Shown here piece after piece: positions 23,600-34,257 of a stretch of DNA of 64,000 bases. The DNA is from Holothuria scabra (Eukaryota > Echinodermata > Holothuroidea > Aspidochirotida > Holothuriidae): NCBI GenBank assembly GCA_037179385.1, contig CM074180.1:24967455-25031454 (forward strand). Direction: 5' to 3'. The notes beneath the pieces are model-generated. The model was not told the DNA's origin. It worked only from the letters and a program-made list of their open reading frames with translations, and searched no databases. How positions within the stretch are numbered: position 1 is the first letter of the stretch; every line of letters starts with the position of its first letter. The translations under genes were made by a program, and so were the position numbers.

Positions 23600-25386
23600 A
23601 TCTACCCTTCAATTTCAGACCAACTTAAAAAGGAAATTCGTGAAATGTCATCTGTCTGCGTATAATATCAGCGAAGCTAACGAGCAAGGCCTACAACACT
23701 CCATATTTCTTTGCTGGCATCGGTGATACGGAATCGATTTAGTTTCAAAGTTCATTTCCTGTATCAACAAAGGCTGTAAAACACCAGTTTTGGATTTTTC
23801 ATCCAGTTCCTCAACGTGTGATTTAATTTCAAATAAACAACAAATTTACTGCAAGTTCCTCATGCCAAAGATAATGCACTTAACAAAAGCGTTGGAAGCA
23901 ATATGAAAGAATTGTGCAAAGGGGAAGAGGGCAGCGGAAGGAGGGCGTATTTTTCTGCATCTCAATTTACCTACTGCAAAACATACATATTATTTTAGTA
24001 AAGAGCTTTTCGACTGTGTTGCGACCAAAAAGTGTCATTTAAAAGCAAAAATCAACTGAGTGACATAGCTCATGTTAAAAAATAATACTACACATTGAAA
24101 AAATATAAATACTCGGTTTTTGTCACAGTGTGATGTATACCGTACCTTGTTTAATTCATAACCTACTATCCGTGGCAAAATGTCCGCTACACATCCATGG
24201 AAATAGTATGAAAAGTCCCCGCTTGTCCCCGCTTGTTAAAGGGAGGTTTTTCATTTATCCCCGCTTTCTGTCCTTATGTTTCCAGAGTCTCTGACCTCTT
24301 GGATAACTAATAACATGTTCAGATTTTAATATTCCCAGTTCATCAGTATTTCTTTTCGTCAATGATATTCTGTTGTAAGGAACCTTCATCCTGAGTGAGG
24401 GGTCAGGAAACCCGGGACCAATGGTGTATAGACCGAAAGGACAAGGGGATGTTTCCTTATGAGCTTTCCAAGTCGTGAATGGAAGCCGGTCCATGCTGAT
24501 AATTCCACAGTCAAAACTATGATTCCAAGCCTCTTATGAGTACCCTAAACCCTGGGATTCTTATAAAGATTCCACTTTCCCTAAAACTTCCCGGAAAGTT
24601 CCTAGGTCCTCGTAACAAACTTTTTTACAAAAGCTTAATCTCAGAAACAACAGGCTGTCGTTTCTATTTCACAAGTACCTCTCATACTGTATTAGAACAT
24701 AAAAACATAATGTAAATAGATTTTTGAAAGTCATCCATAAAATACAGGATACCCAAATTACACGTTCAAATTGACTGCATATCTACCTTAATCAAAGCCA
24801 GAATTGTTTCTTTTTTATTTATACTAAATCAGAAAATGTTTAGGAAACGTAATGTTTGGGTGCAAATTAAAATGTGAAAAAGTTATCAAAATATCTCTCT
24901 TTGGAGGAAAAAGGGATAAAAAGTGAAGTCTCCCACCAGTCACGTGACGACTAGTAGTTTGGGAGACATTTCGACCAAATACTTTTTGCAATGCTATGCC
25001 CAATCGAAAGAGTACACTGTAAAAATGGTAGAAAATCGCTTTAACTTTACAGGATAAAAAATAAAAAGAAACATGAAGATTACAGGAAGGTTCTGGTAAT
25101 GAGTTTCCAGAACATTTCTGTGATCCTTATTTTTCTCTTTATTTTGTCGTTCTGCGAATCTATTGTATTTTATACTGTAGTTACAGTATCACAACGGGAG
25201 CGCTAGTAAGAAGCTGTCTTTGGCAATGGCAGTACATGTAAAAGGAAAGATCTCTCCTTAACTCATTTTTGTATAAGACCGCTATTTTGTGCTATGCTAC
25301 ATAGTGGTATGAAATGCCCCGCCAGTAGATATTTCGCCCAGACTGCAATCATGGGGGGATGCCAAACGCGCCAAGGGCCGGACGGG
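23600..25386. other. unassigned stretch
   Basis: No repeat family or exon is supported. The small frame at 24255-24494 has no splice context. Confidence 0.35.
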
Positions 25387-26782
25387 ACCCATGAAAAGGG
25401 GAATTAAGAGAAGTAACAAACTCAATTTTACTCTTCATTTGTAACCATTATGTGAAGTAATTGTGTGACACTTCCCTTTACTTGCATAGAATAAGGCAAT
25501 GTTTCCACCAGTGACGCACTGACACAACAAGGCTATGGCTTTTTTAAGGGGGGGGGGGGGCTATATAGGCAGACAGCAAGAATACTGATTTGGCCAAAAG
25601 TGATTCCTGGATTGCTGAAAATGGACCTGAACATGATTATTGACTTAACAGAAATAGGAAAACACTGGAAATGTCATTGAAATGAACTTTAAAATACTAA
25701 AAATAAGCTACGGATTGCCCTGTCACCCTAAGACTTCGCGTCTGAGAGGAAATGGCCGTGCAAACATCTGCTTCTGCAGAGCATTTCATGGATAGACCAG
25801 ACAAGAAAACCGACAGTTACTAGGTGCTTGATTTAAGAGAGGTGTAAACAAGCCAATTTAGTCAAAAATTAGCGTCCGTACGCAGCGGAATAACTCATGG
25901 AGGTCTGAGATTTTGAACATAAGAAGAGCGGGATAAATACGCACAAGGAATTTGGGGAACTGGGAGTTAAAACAAGACTGGCTATTTGGTTCTGTTCTCG
26001 TCTTCCGTAAGTTTTGCCTGATTTTCATCTTAATCCAAGCAAAGTCAACAATTTTAAAACACTTAGGGGTACCATATTTTTTTCTACAGCAAAGTACTTG
26101 CTTTCACGTAGAAAATGACATTGAAAAAAATTTGCCACAGCTAGTGACCAACCAGAACGAAAATATCTAAATTTATGTTATTTATTGGAATAAATATCGG
26201 TAATTCTTGCTGAGGATGGTGCGAGCTCCTTAAATTCCCTCCCACTTGGGGTTCACTTCAGGATTCGGCATTTGGAAAACAAAATTTTCAGAAAAAGGCA
26301 TCATAGGGGGTCCAAATGTGCTGATTGCTGATGTGTTTATGGCCCAGGATCATCATGATGGTCCCCAGATTGAAAGTGAAAAATGACCCTGATCGGTTGT
26401 GTGGATTTAGTTCATTGAAGTGAAGACAAAGCTAACTTGTTAATTACACTGTGTATCATCTCTCCTTACATAATTTTGAAATGTAAATATATTCTACTCT
26501 CGCATCCCCTCCTCATTTCAAATCTTACTTATCCCTCCCAATCACTAATCAAATCAGTCTGGCAAAATGTTTCCACAAAATTGTATTAGTCCTATAGTTT
26601 TCATCATTTAAGGCTATGAGTCATTATCTTAATTGAAGAACTGTTACTGCTAACATGTCAAAGTTTAAACACTTAGTCACGTGTAAAAGTAATGTGTTGC
26701 AATCATCACGAGTCAATAACTGATGAAGGTGTCTGTGTGGAGACTAATGAATATTCAAAACTTCTCTGTTTTTCTCAGTTTT

Positions 26783-27109
26783 CTAGTTTATTCCATGTAA
26801 GCTTAAATGAGACGAGTGCATACTACATCTCTCCAGGACACACGTGGCAATTTCTTTCAATAACAAATAGGGTGAAACCGTCTCGATATCAGTATCATCT
26901 TCGTTATCAAAGATAGACGTATTCTCAAATACTCCTGACCCAGCTTCTTTGAACTGGATCCGATGAGAAAGGGCCCACCTGCATGTAAGCAGAGAGTTGA
27001 CAACTGTCTGATGCAAGGCACAGGGTGAACTGAGAGTCTGATTCTGTAGATGTGAACAATCTTGATACAAAGCTGTATTGAATTCTGTGTAGGTGAATAA
27101 AATACACCT
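26783..27109 (-). CDS. exon-like frame, duplicate copy 1 (possible terminal exon)
   Basis: The minus strand has a good acceptor (pyrimidine tract then TTTATAG at about 27110) before two overlapping open frames. One holds SHRIQFKEAGSGVFENTS followed by an acidic stretch and is kept in the second copy (29383-29687). AATAAA on the minus strand (26787-26792) lies at the end. Collinear exon-like blocks lie upstream at 27.23-27.34 and 27.82-27.89 kb. Intron phases do not join cleanly, so exons may be missing or the copy may be a pseudogene. Confidence 0.3.
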   Translation of the reverse strand, partial: RCILFTYTEFNTALYQDCSHLQNQTLSSPCALHQTVVNSLLTCRWALSHRIQFKEAGSGVFENTSIFDNEDDTDIETVSPYLLLKEIATCVLERCSMHSSHLSLHGIN

Positions 27110-27155
27110 ATAAAGAAAAAGTAAATTGAGTTAAACCTGGGTTTGTGTACTTCCT

Positions 27156-27196
27156 TCAATGTGTTTGGCTAAGACCACTTGTAGTTTCTGTCATTT
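27156..27196 (+). pseudogene. U2 snRNA-like relic in duplicate copy 1
   Basis: tttggctaagaccacttgta, then gtttctgtc, follows the U2 5' region (cttttggctaagatcaagtg, then tagtatctgttc as I recall human U2), including the branch-point-pairing segment. It aligns with the U2-like relic of copy 2 (29717/30069), so the U2-derived piece predates the duplication. Upstream U2 bases have decayed and the rest of U2 is absent. Confidence 0.55.
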
Positions 27197-27822
27197 TCTG
27201 ACAGTTTCAAACGTAACCGTCACGTATGAACTGCCAATGATATAGATATCTGAGACTCGACTGATGAGATCGTTTGGTCTGTGAGGGGAGGGCGCAGATC
27301 CACCAGGAAGTGGAACTCTTTGAGGGGTTTCTTTCTTTCATAAACCCCTGATTTTTCGACGGACGGAGAGACAAATTTGTCAGATTTGAACAAATTAAGT
27401 TAGTTTCTCTGTCCATGTTATCACACACAAGTGTGATTCACAGTTGCAAAAAAAAAAAAAAAAAAAAAAAGAAAAAAAGTGGTTTAAGAGATCTACATAA
27501 GAAACATACAAAAGTAGAAAAACCAATAATAAAACATAAAATTCTTCCAAAAGATTTGCTTTGTTTAATAGACAAAGGACTCCAATATAGAATAAAGTCA
27601 TCTAAACTTTTGACACCAAGAATATGATTTTATAGGAAGGTGTAGATAAGACTTGGTAAAGGATTAATCAAATTGATTTGCCTCTTTTTTGTGGTGTAGT
27701 TGATATGTTATCATTGGTACTTAATATTAAGCTGTCCATAGGCCTCTTAAAGTTACGGCACTTTCGATACATAACAAAAAAATAGATGGCGGTATATATC
27801 TTTGTCATATGCATATACAAAC

Positions 27823-27892
27823 CTGCATTAAGAAACCTCGCGTACACTTTGACCTCTGTATCTCTCATTCGTTTGCTTAATGGAAGAGTCAT
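27823..27892 (-). CDS. exon-like block with donor, duplicate copy 1
   Basis: The frame contains RMRDTEVKVYARF and ends at GCAG/GTTTGT. The matching block in copy 2 (30589-30644) has RMGDTKFKVYVIF and ends at a strong GTAAGT donor. Amino-acid similarity at matching positions hints at an old coding exon. The upstream boundary is unclear. Confidence 0.25.
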
Positions 27893-29382
27893 AAAAAAAA
27901 TAATATCTAAATAAATAATATATAGATAAATAAATATAATAAATAATATCGCTTAATATCTACAATATGCCTTGCAGTTGGAACTAGAGTTTCACATGAA
28001 AAGGGGAATTATGAGAAGTAACTAGCATATTTTATTGTATATTTTTAATCATTTTTTGAAATAATTGTGTGGCACTTCCCTTTAATTGCATAAAGAAGCT
28101 TTTGTACTAAGGACTGTTTTTTTTTTTGGGGGGGGGTCTATCTAGGCGGACAGCAAATATGCCCGTCTGGACAAAAGTGCTTTCTATATTGCTGGAAATG
28201 GCGCTGAACATGCTTATTAACTTAATATAAATGGGAAAACACCAGAGCTTGCATAAAAATGAACATTAAAATACTGAAAATAAGCTACGGGTTGTCTATT
28301 CACCCTAAGGCTACGCACCCGAACAAAAATATCTGCTACAGAGCATTTAATGGATAAACAAGAAAATCGACAGTTACTTGGTGCTTGATTTAAGAGAGCT
28401 GTGAATTAGCCAATTAAGCCAAAACTTAGCGTCCCTAACCGGTGGAATAACGCATGATGGTATGAGATTTTGACTATAAAGAAAAAGGCTAAATGGATAC
28501 AAAGCATTTGGGGAACTGTGATACAACCACAATTTGCTATTTGGTTCTGTTGTCGCTTTCCGTAATTCTTGCCTGCATATCAGCTACATCGAAACAAAGT
28601 CAACAATATTCAAAACACTTAGAGGTACCACATTTTTTCCCAAGTAAAGTAACTTGCTTTCACGCAACTTCATACAAAGTCACAAAATGATGATGTAATT
28701 TTTTTTTTTTTGCCTTTTTGTTACTTACCGACCAGTACGAAAATGCTTGAATATATGATGCTACCTACTGTTGGGATAAAAGAAACTCTGATTCTTTTTT
28801 TTTTTTTTTTGGGGGGGGGGGGGGATTCGAGACCATTAAACCCACTTCTAATTGGGTTACCTATAGGATTCTGCATTTTAAAGCAAAATTTCCAGAAAAG
28901 AGGTCTATTGGAGGTACAAATGTGTTGATTGGGGCTGTTCCCAATGACTGGGGGAATGATCTCTGTTTTGGACGTGAAAAAGACCCTGAGCAGTTGTATG
29001 GATTTAGTTCATTGAAGAGAAGACAATGTCAACTTATGATCATCCTTTGCAGACATAATTTTGAAGTCTAAATACATTCTCCCCTTCCATCCCTCCCCCT
29101 CCCCTGTTACAATACAAAATCTCACACATCCCTTCCAATCACCAATTGGAATCAGACTAGCAAAATGTTTGCCCAAAATATTGTTCTGGTTTTATCACTC
29201 ACACTATGAGTCATTAGCCTAATTGTAGGACTGTTACTGTTAACATGTCAACGGTTAAACAGCTTATCACGTGTAAATGTAATATGATGCAATCCCCGCC
29301 GAGCCAATGACTGATGGGCGTGTCTTTGTCGAGACTAATGAATATTCAAAACTTCTCAGCTCGTGCAATTTTTTAGTATATT

Positions 29383-29687
29383 TCACGTAAACTTAAACGA
29401 GACAAGTGCAAAGTGCATCGCTATTTCTCGATGACATACGTGGTACTTTCCTTTCAATAACAAATAGGATGATACCTTTTGTATATTAATATCATCTTCG
29501 TTATCAAAGGTAGACGTATTCTCAAATACTCCTGACCCAGCTTCTTTGAACTGTATCCGATGAGAAAAGGCCCACCTGCGCGAAGGTACAGGGTAAACTA
29601 ACAAGTCTGTAGATGTGAAAGATCTTGGTTCAAAACTGTATTCAAAGCTATTTAGGTGAATAAAATGCACCTATAGAGGAACAGTAA
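29383..29687 (-). CDS. exon-like frame, duplicate copy 2 (possible terminal exon)
   Basis: It is the counterpart of 26783-27109. The acceptor (cctctatag at about 29688) is kept, and the frame with SHRIQFKEAGSGVFENTS is nearly unchanged over about 30 codons. A small deletion relative to copy 1 alters the preceding frame. No family is recognised. Confidence 0.3.
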
Positions 29688-29724
29688 CTTGTCTTTAACC
29701 GTTGTTTGTGTGCTCCCTTCTCGG

Positions 29725-30068
29725 CAGTGGCGTAGCCAGGATGGGATTTTTTGGGGGGCCTAGGTAACAAGTGGGGGCCTGTTACCTTCGAGGATCAGGC
29801 ACGGCAAGACTATCTAAGCGGAGCTCCACCATCAGTTGGCGTGGAGCGTACAAGAAAAATTTGGGCTTTAAAACCCCTCCAGATGGCCGGAAACGGCACT
29901 TCCCACGTGTTTAAACTGGATGTACCCAGCCGCAAATTCGGCAATATTTGAATGGATTTCAGCTTACCTAAGGCAGTACCTCACCCTTTAACAGGAAAAC
30001 CAAAAGTAGTTGGTTACTACTTTGGTACTAGTTGGTACTAGCCCCCCCCCCCCGTGGCTACGCCACTG
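29725..30068. mobile_element. hAT MITE, 344 bp, inserted in a U2-like sequence
   Basis: Ends cagtggcgtagcc and ggctacgccactg are perfectly inverted, and the 8-bp duplication cttctcgg (29717-29724 and 30069-30076) is exact. The body is a short version of the 1276-2834 element, including the hairpin block at about 29822. The duplicated target is itself the start of the U2-like sequence, so the insertion cut that relic. Confidence 0.92.
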
Positions 30069-30112
30069 CTTCTCGGCCTTTGGCTAAGATCATATATTGT
30101 TCCTGTTCTTTC
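30069..30112 (+). pseudogene. U2 snRNA-like relic, interrupted by a hAT MITE
   Basis: cttctcggcctttggctaag, then atcatatattgttcctgttc, matches the first ~45 nt of U2 with several changes: one T lost from CCTTTTGG and the GUGUAGUA region altered. The rest of U2 is absent. Its first eight bases are duplicated on the far side of the MITE. The relic is shared with copy 1 of the duplication (27156). Confidence 0.7.
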
Positions 30113-30157
30113 ATCAACCAGTATATGGGACAATGGGGACATTCGCGAACGAACTAC

Positions 30158-30285
30158 CGTCAGATGATATAGATATCTGAAGGCTAAAAGGCTGTTGAGG
30201 CGTTTGGGTTTGTGATGGGGGATGTAAATCTATCAGGAAGTTCAATTTATCCATTACATAATCGATTTCACCGAAAATACAAAAA
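30158..30285 (-). CDS. exon-like block, duplicate copy 2
   Basis: A strong acceptor (ttttttgttttgcag) precedes an open frame with LNFLIDLHPP and QISIS, ending at a possible GTAGTT donor. The copy 1 counterpart (about 27230-27340) reads FHFLVDLRPP and QISIS in a matching frame. Phase does not fit the upstream block at 30589, so the model is incomplete. Confidence 0.3.
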
Positions 30286-30588
30286 CTGCAAAACAAAAAA
30301 GAACATAAAAATTCCTCCAAAAGGATTTTACATTGTTAAATAGAAAAAGACCAATATAGAATGAAGTAATAATTTTGCAACGAATGATATGGTTTTAAAG
30401 GAAGATGTAAGAGGAGATTGAACAATTTTACCCCTTTTTGTGGTACAGTTAAAATGTCACGGCATAATTGATGCAACAATGTTAAGTTGTCCCAAAAATA
30501 GGGCTCTTTTCAAAATGACAATTCCAGAAATAACTCATATATATATATAACAGGGCGCTATATACCTTTGCAATATACATATACTTAC

Positions 30589-30644
30589 TGCAATCATGAA
30601 ATATCACGTACACTTTGAACTTTGTATCTCCCATTCGTGTGGTT
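30589..30644 (-). CDS. exon-like block with strong donor, duplicate copy 2
   Basis: The open frame with RMGDTKFKVYVIF ends at TGCA/GTAAGT, a consensus donor. See the copy 1 counterpart at 27823-27892. The acceptor (CCAAG near 30645) has a poor pyrimidine tract. Confidence 0.27.
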
Positions 30645-30673
30645 CTTGGATGAATAATAGGGTAGATGCGCAT

Positions 30674-30804
30674 TGTTTAACAAGGTGTTTCTTGATTGGT
30701 TGTTGTCATTGTATTGTATCGACTGTATTCTTTGTTAGGGTTAGGGATTAGGTAAGGGATTAGGGCCAGTATCGTTGGCCAGTTAGGAAATTTCTTGTTA
30801 AACA
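30674..30804. mobile_element. MITE, family TGTTTAACAAG (copy 2)
   Basis: The ends are inverted (tgtttaacaagg and cttgttaaaca). The inner core is gttagggttagggattagg. Flanks tgcgcat and tgcgtat may be an eroded target duplication. It lies at the edge of the tandem duplication. Confidence 0.65.
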
Positions 30805-31139
30805 GTGCGTATCGGCCCGAGTCATAAAGTAAATAAGACCATCCGAATGTTTACAACTTCTGCTTTGCAGTAAGACCTAAAGTTTCAACTGTATTCAATA
30901 CACAACGACCACAACTAAAATAAGTTGAAAGTCTTTTGATTTAATTTTGCCTACTTGCAAAATATTTAACTAGTTTTGTTACGTTGTACGGTAATTCGTT
31001 TACATTTCAACAAGTAAGACAGCTTGGCTGCTTAGCTGCCACAAGTTTTGAAAAACTTACATTTGCGCAAAAATACACGGTTAAGGCTACATTGTTTTTG
31101 TGTTGGCGCACCTTATAAATAAATTATGTGTGATTTGTG

Positions 31140-31660
31140 ACTTTTATTTTACCTCCGTGTAACCTTCGAAGAACAACTTTCAGTCGTTGAACGTTCCTTT
31201 TCTTCATTTCCCTTTCGAAAATCAACTTGTTTATGCTTTTAATTTCTCGATAACAACTCGCTATTATTTCAGTATCTCTTTTAATCGTTCAACTCTGCCA
31301 GCACCTTCTGCCTATAGAGAGGCCTATGTTTCTGTCCAGGTGAAACTGGATCAACGCAAAAAATTGCTATCATTTTTCAGATATTTACCATGATGTGATT
31401 AAAGAATCTGTATGAGCTGTCTTTCGGCATATTGTGTGTGACGGTTGCTGCATTTAGCCTGCAGTTGCATGTAGCCTATTCAAAAGATCTTAGTCAAAGC
31501 GACTCCCACGATTTTGAAACTGTCCTGTTCAATAGGACTGTGGGATATGGGTATGGGGCAGTACTATTATTTCGGGTAAAAGGGATATTTCATCACCATG
31601 TTGTGTGGCAAATCTCATTATATGATGCAACGGAAACACCAATTATCTAGCAATGCATGT
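31140..31660 (+). other. two exon-like open frames, unproven
   Basis: A tatttcag acceptor at about 31271 leads into an open frame with SAYREAYVSVQ at a possible CAG/GTGAAA donor. A second frame (31432-31650) starts with a hydrophobic stretch and continues with SDSHDFETVLFNRTVGYGYG. Neither has clean boundaries on both sides. I recognise no domain. Confidence 0.2.
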
Positions 31661-31785
31661 CAAATACAAGTTAAATCCGTAAAATGCAGTGAAAATTAAA
31701 AAGTACAAAGTAGACCATAATATTTCAAAGAGGTATACTCTTATTATCTATTCCTACTAATACTGTTGAATTGGTATCAGCATCA

Positions 31786-31880
31786 TCTGTAATACCAATA
31801 TCTCGCTGCATTCTCTAACATTTCTGACCTAGCTTTTTGAACTTGCATTCGTGAGAAAAATATCACCTGCTAGAACATTG
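31786..31880 (-). repeat. fourth copy of the 65-nt motif shared with 6.65, 26.95 and 29.55 kb
   Basis: On the minus strand aggtgatatttttctcacga, then agttcaaaaagctaggtcag, parallels the motif in the other three places. Here the frame is short. Confidence 0.5.
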
Positions 31881-32049
31881 GAGACTGCAACATACTGACA
31901 TAGCCCTGACACTAGCTCAGTGTGTAGACCTACTGCAAGTATGAATTATCATCACTCATTTTAGTATGACTTTTCATATTTTGAAAACTGATTTTCTGAT
32001 CTGATTAGAGGGCATGAACAGTCTTTCCATTGAATTTGGAGAAGTGTTA

Positions 32050-32280
32050 ACTTGAACACTGTCGTTTTTCATGATGGGCTTTTCAGGGTCATGTGACAGT
32101 ATTGTTCCTCCTCAAATTTGAAATTTACTGCGAGTCACTTCTTGGATAACCTAAATATGCAATATTGAAGTCCTAAAACATTATAAAAGATACTTTGAAG
32201 AGAAGTGAGAAGAAAATTGTGAGATTTAGCTTTTGCTTCAAAATAACTTGTTTGGGACGATTGCTCTTGACCCTTAAAAA
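32050..32280. repeat. dispersed repeat fragment (relative at 23105)
   Basis: Shares agatactttgaagagaa and neighbouring sequence with 23105-23390 in the same orientation. Confidence 0.5.
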
Positions 32281-32281
32281 A

Positions 32282-33597
32282 TACAAGGAGATATGATGTT
32301 TGAGGAAGAACAAGTCATTCAAACCCCAAAGTCTGTATTTTAAATACCCCAAACCACTGCATATTTTATTTGCTCTCAAATACCACCAACAGGTAAAATG
32401 AAACACATAATTTGGAAATTTTTGAAAAACCTGTGAAGGTGGTCATTTTCTTTGAAGTCATTTCGAGTTTAATCTGCATGTTTCTAATTCCTTTTTCAGT
32501 GTTGTTAATTACCGTACCTATGCAGTTGATGGGTGATTGTGGACTGTCCTGTTTATTGAAACAATCATTTTGAGGGGAACTAACAATAAATTTTCACTTC
32601 TTTGGGGGTTAAATTTTGGGAGAAAGAGTTTTAAAACGTTAGATCAATGTTGGTCCATTATTTCAGTTACAACATCACTGGTGATCCACGCAAGATAGAA
32701 ATTTAGACAAATGTTTTTGCGTGAACATAACTTGATAAAATTTTTAAAAATATTTCAAATATTTATCTAAATAGGAATAAATTGTAAAGTTAAAATCTTA
32801 ACATTATTAAAATATTATCATAATCTCCATTCACTGCTTGAGGGGAGGGTAGACAGCCAAATTTGTATCTTATATCAATATGCGATTAAACCTAGTGCAC
32901 CAATTTTAAGTTAATCATGTTGCAGTACTGAATATCTATACGTTTCTTTAGATAATGCTTTCAAGCACGCGCTCTGAGGAATGATTTGTGCTTAGGCTTT
33001 GATCATATATGAACATGGCACTATTACAGAGCAGTCCCATGGATAAAATTACCCCAAATCCTTCTTCAATGAGAACATGTACTTTGCCCTATCTATTGGT
33101 TATTACTTGGTTATTGCAAGGAAGGTGATTCAAATTAGTGTCGCCTTGTGACGCATTGATTAAACGAATAACAGACAAACAAATAACGATACTGTTGCTT
33201 TTTCGACCCAGGCAGGTGTGTCTGTAGGTGGCAGAACCGTAATAATCTGGCACAGGATATGACAGAAGAGAAAAACAGTGTACCAGAATTTGTACACAGC
33301 GCCATCGAAGATTAGTTAGCAGATGTCATTTTGCGGGTTTGTGAAGTATATGTGCTTTCCGCACAGCCATGTACAATGGGGATATTCCTTCTAAACAGCA
33401 ATTCAGTATCTACGATATTATTTCAAAGGTTAAATTTCAGTCACTTTTCCTGTGAGGAAATAACTTTATCTTTTGAACGACAAATCTTTTATTTCTAATC
33501 CCAATGGATGGTGTTTAATTTTATAATGATGCTTTTAAAGTCAACACAGTTGGCTCTTTGTTCCATATTTTTTAATGTAACTTTTATGTTATTACTT
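32282..33597. other. unassigned stretch
   Basis: AT-rich with no supported gene or repeat family member. Confidence 0.35.
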
Positions 33598-33728
33598 CAC
33601 CCCCTGTAGGCTGGGGGTTGCAGTATATGTCCACGGCATTTACCGCCTGTCATAAGAGGTGACTAAAGGGAAACCAAATTTGAACCATACTTGAAAATAA
33701 ATCGTTACATTGAACTTTTTATCGAGTT

Positions 33729-34222
33729 AATAGTAGATGGAGCTTTACAGCCCAGTTCCCAACACTCTAAAAAATGTTGTGTAGAATTTACACAACATTG
33801 TGTGACTAGTCCACCAATCAACAAATGTGTAGAAAGTACACATGGTTGTGTAATAAATTTACACATCATGTGTATAAATTACACAGTGTTGTGTCAATTC
33901 TACACATGTTGTGTAAATTTTTTACACAACCATGTGTACTCTCTACACATTTGTTGATCGGTGGACTAGTCACACAATGTTGTGTAAATTCTGCACAGCA
34001 TTTTTTAGAGTGAACCTATTGGTTCAAGTCGAGTCTGTCACGGCCCTTTTTCTAGTTGTGGCTAGTTGGCTTGTTTTCCCTTCTCTATTGCTTATGCGGG
34101 GCATCCTGCACAACGACAGTATGTTCCATTTTTAGAGTCTTTGGTATGAATCGACCTGGGATTCGAACCCCAGTTTTCCGCGTGAGAGACGGATGATCTT
34201 ACCGTTAGACCAAACACTTGGT
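33729..34222 (-). mobile_element. tRNA-Glu-derived SINE (family B), complete, with nested MITE
   Basis: A 19-bp direct repeat, ttgaactttttatcgagtt, flanks it (33710-33728 and 34223-34241). On the minus strand the 5' end is tRNA-like: A box tggtctaacggta and B box ggttcgaatcc. The foldable anticodon arm (tccgt, loop ctctcac, gcgga) places CTC in the anticodon, as in tRNA-Glu. The body follows and is interrupted by the palindromic MITE at 33763-34012. LINE-dependent retroposition is implied by the long target duplication. Confidence 0.82.
33763..34012. mobile_element. palindromic MITE, 250 bp
   Basis: Nearly the whole element is an inverted repeat: cactctaaaaaatgttgtgt at the left and its counterpart ending cattttttagagtg at the right, with further pairs (gactagtccacc/ggtggactagtc). 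The flanks are AA on both sides. The uninterrupted SINE at 59.9 kb (ccaacctatt) shows the empty site, so the duplicated target is AA. TIRs resemble those of the TA-target elements at 34258, 37343 and 43123. Confidence 0.85.
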
Positions 34223-34257
34223 TTGAACTTTTTATCGAGTTGACTGTCGTCACTCTA

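Larger units (their letters stand above)
25387..27893. repeat. tandem duplication, copy 1
   Basis: Long collinear similarity to 27993-30660 runs from atgaaaaggggaatta at the start, through tttggggaactg and gagactaatgaatattc, to cctctgtatctctcattcg at the end. The offset is about 2.6 kb and grows where copy 2 carries a hAT insert. Divergence is substantial, so the event is old. Copy 1 has a poly(A) run near 27448-27470 that copy 2 lacks. Confidence 0.85.
27993..30660. repeat. tandem duplication, copy 2
   Basis: Collinear with 25387-27893. It differs by the 344-bp hAT MITE at 29725-30068, homopolymer T/G runs near 28115-28135 and 28795-28823, and many substitutions. A plus-strand hydrophobic frame (about 28535-28590) looks signal-like in this copy but is broken in copy 1, so I do not call it. 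Confidence 0.85.

Noticed and set aside
28493..28627. Plus-strand signal-peptide exon in duplicate copy 2
   Set aside because: The hydrophobic frame is broken in the paralogous copy 1 and the putative donor (GTACCA) is poor.
34135..34222. Functional tRNA-Glu gene
   Set aside because: The tRNA-like part is the head of a SINE with a shared body and a 19-bp target duplication; the acceptor stem does not pair well.
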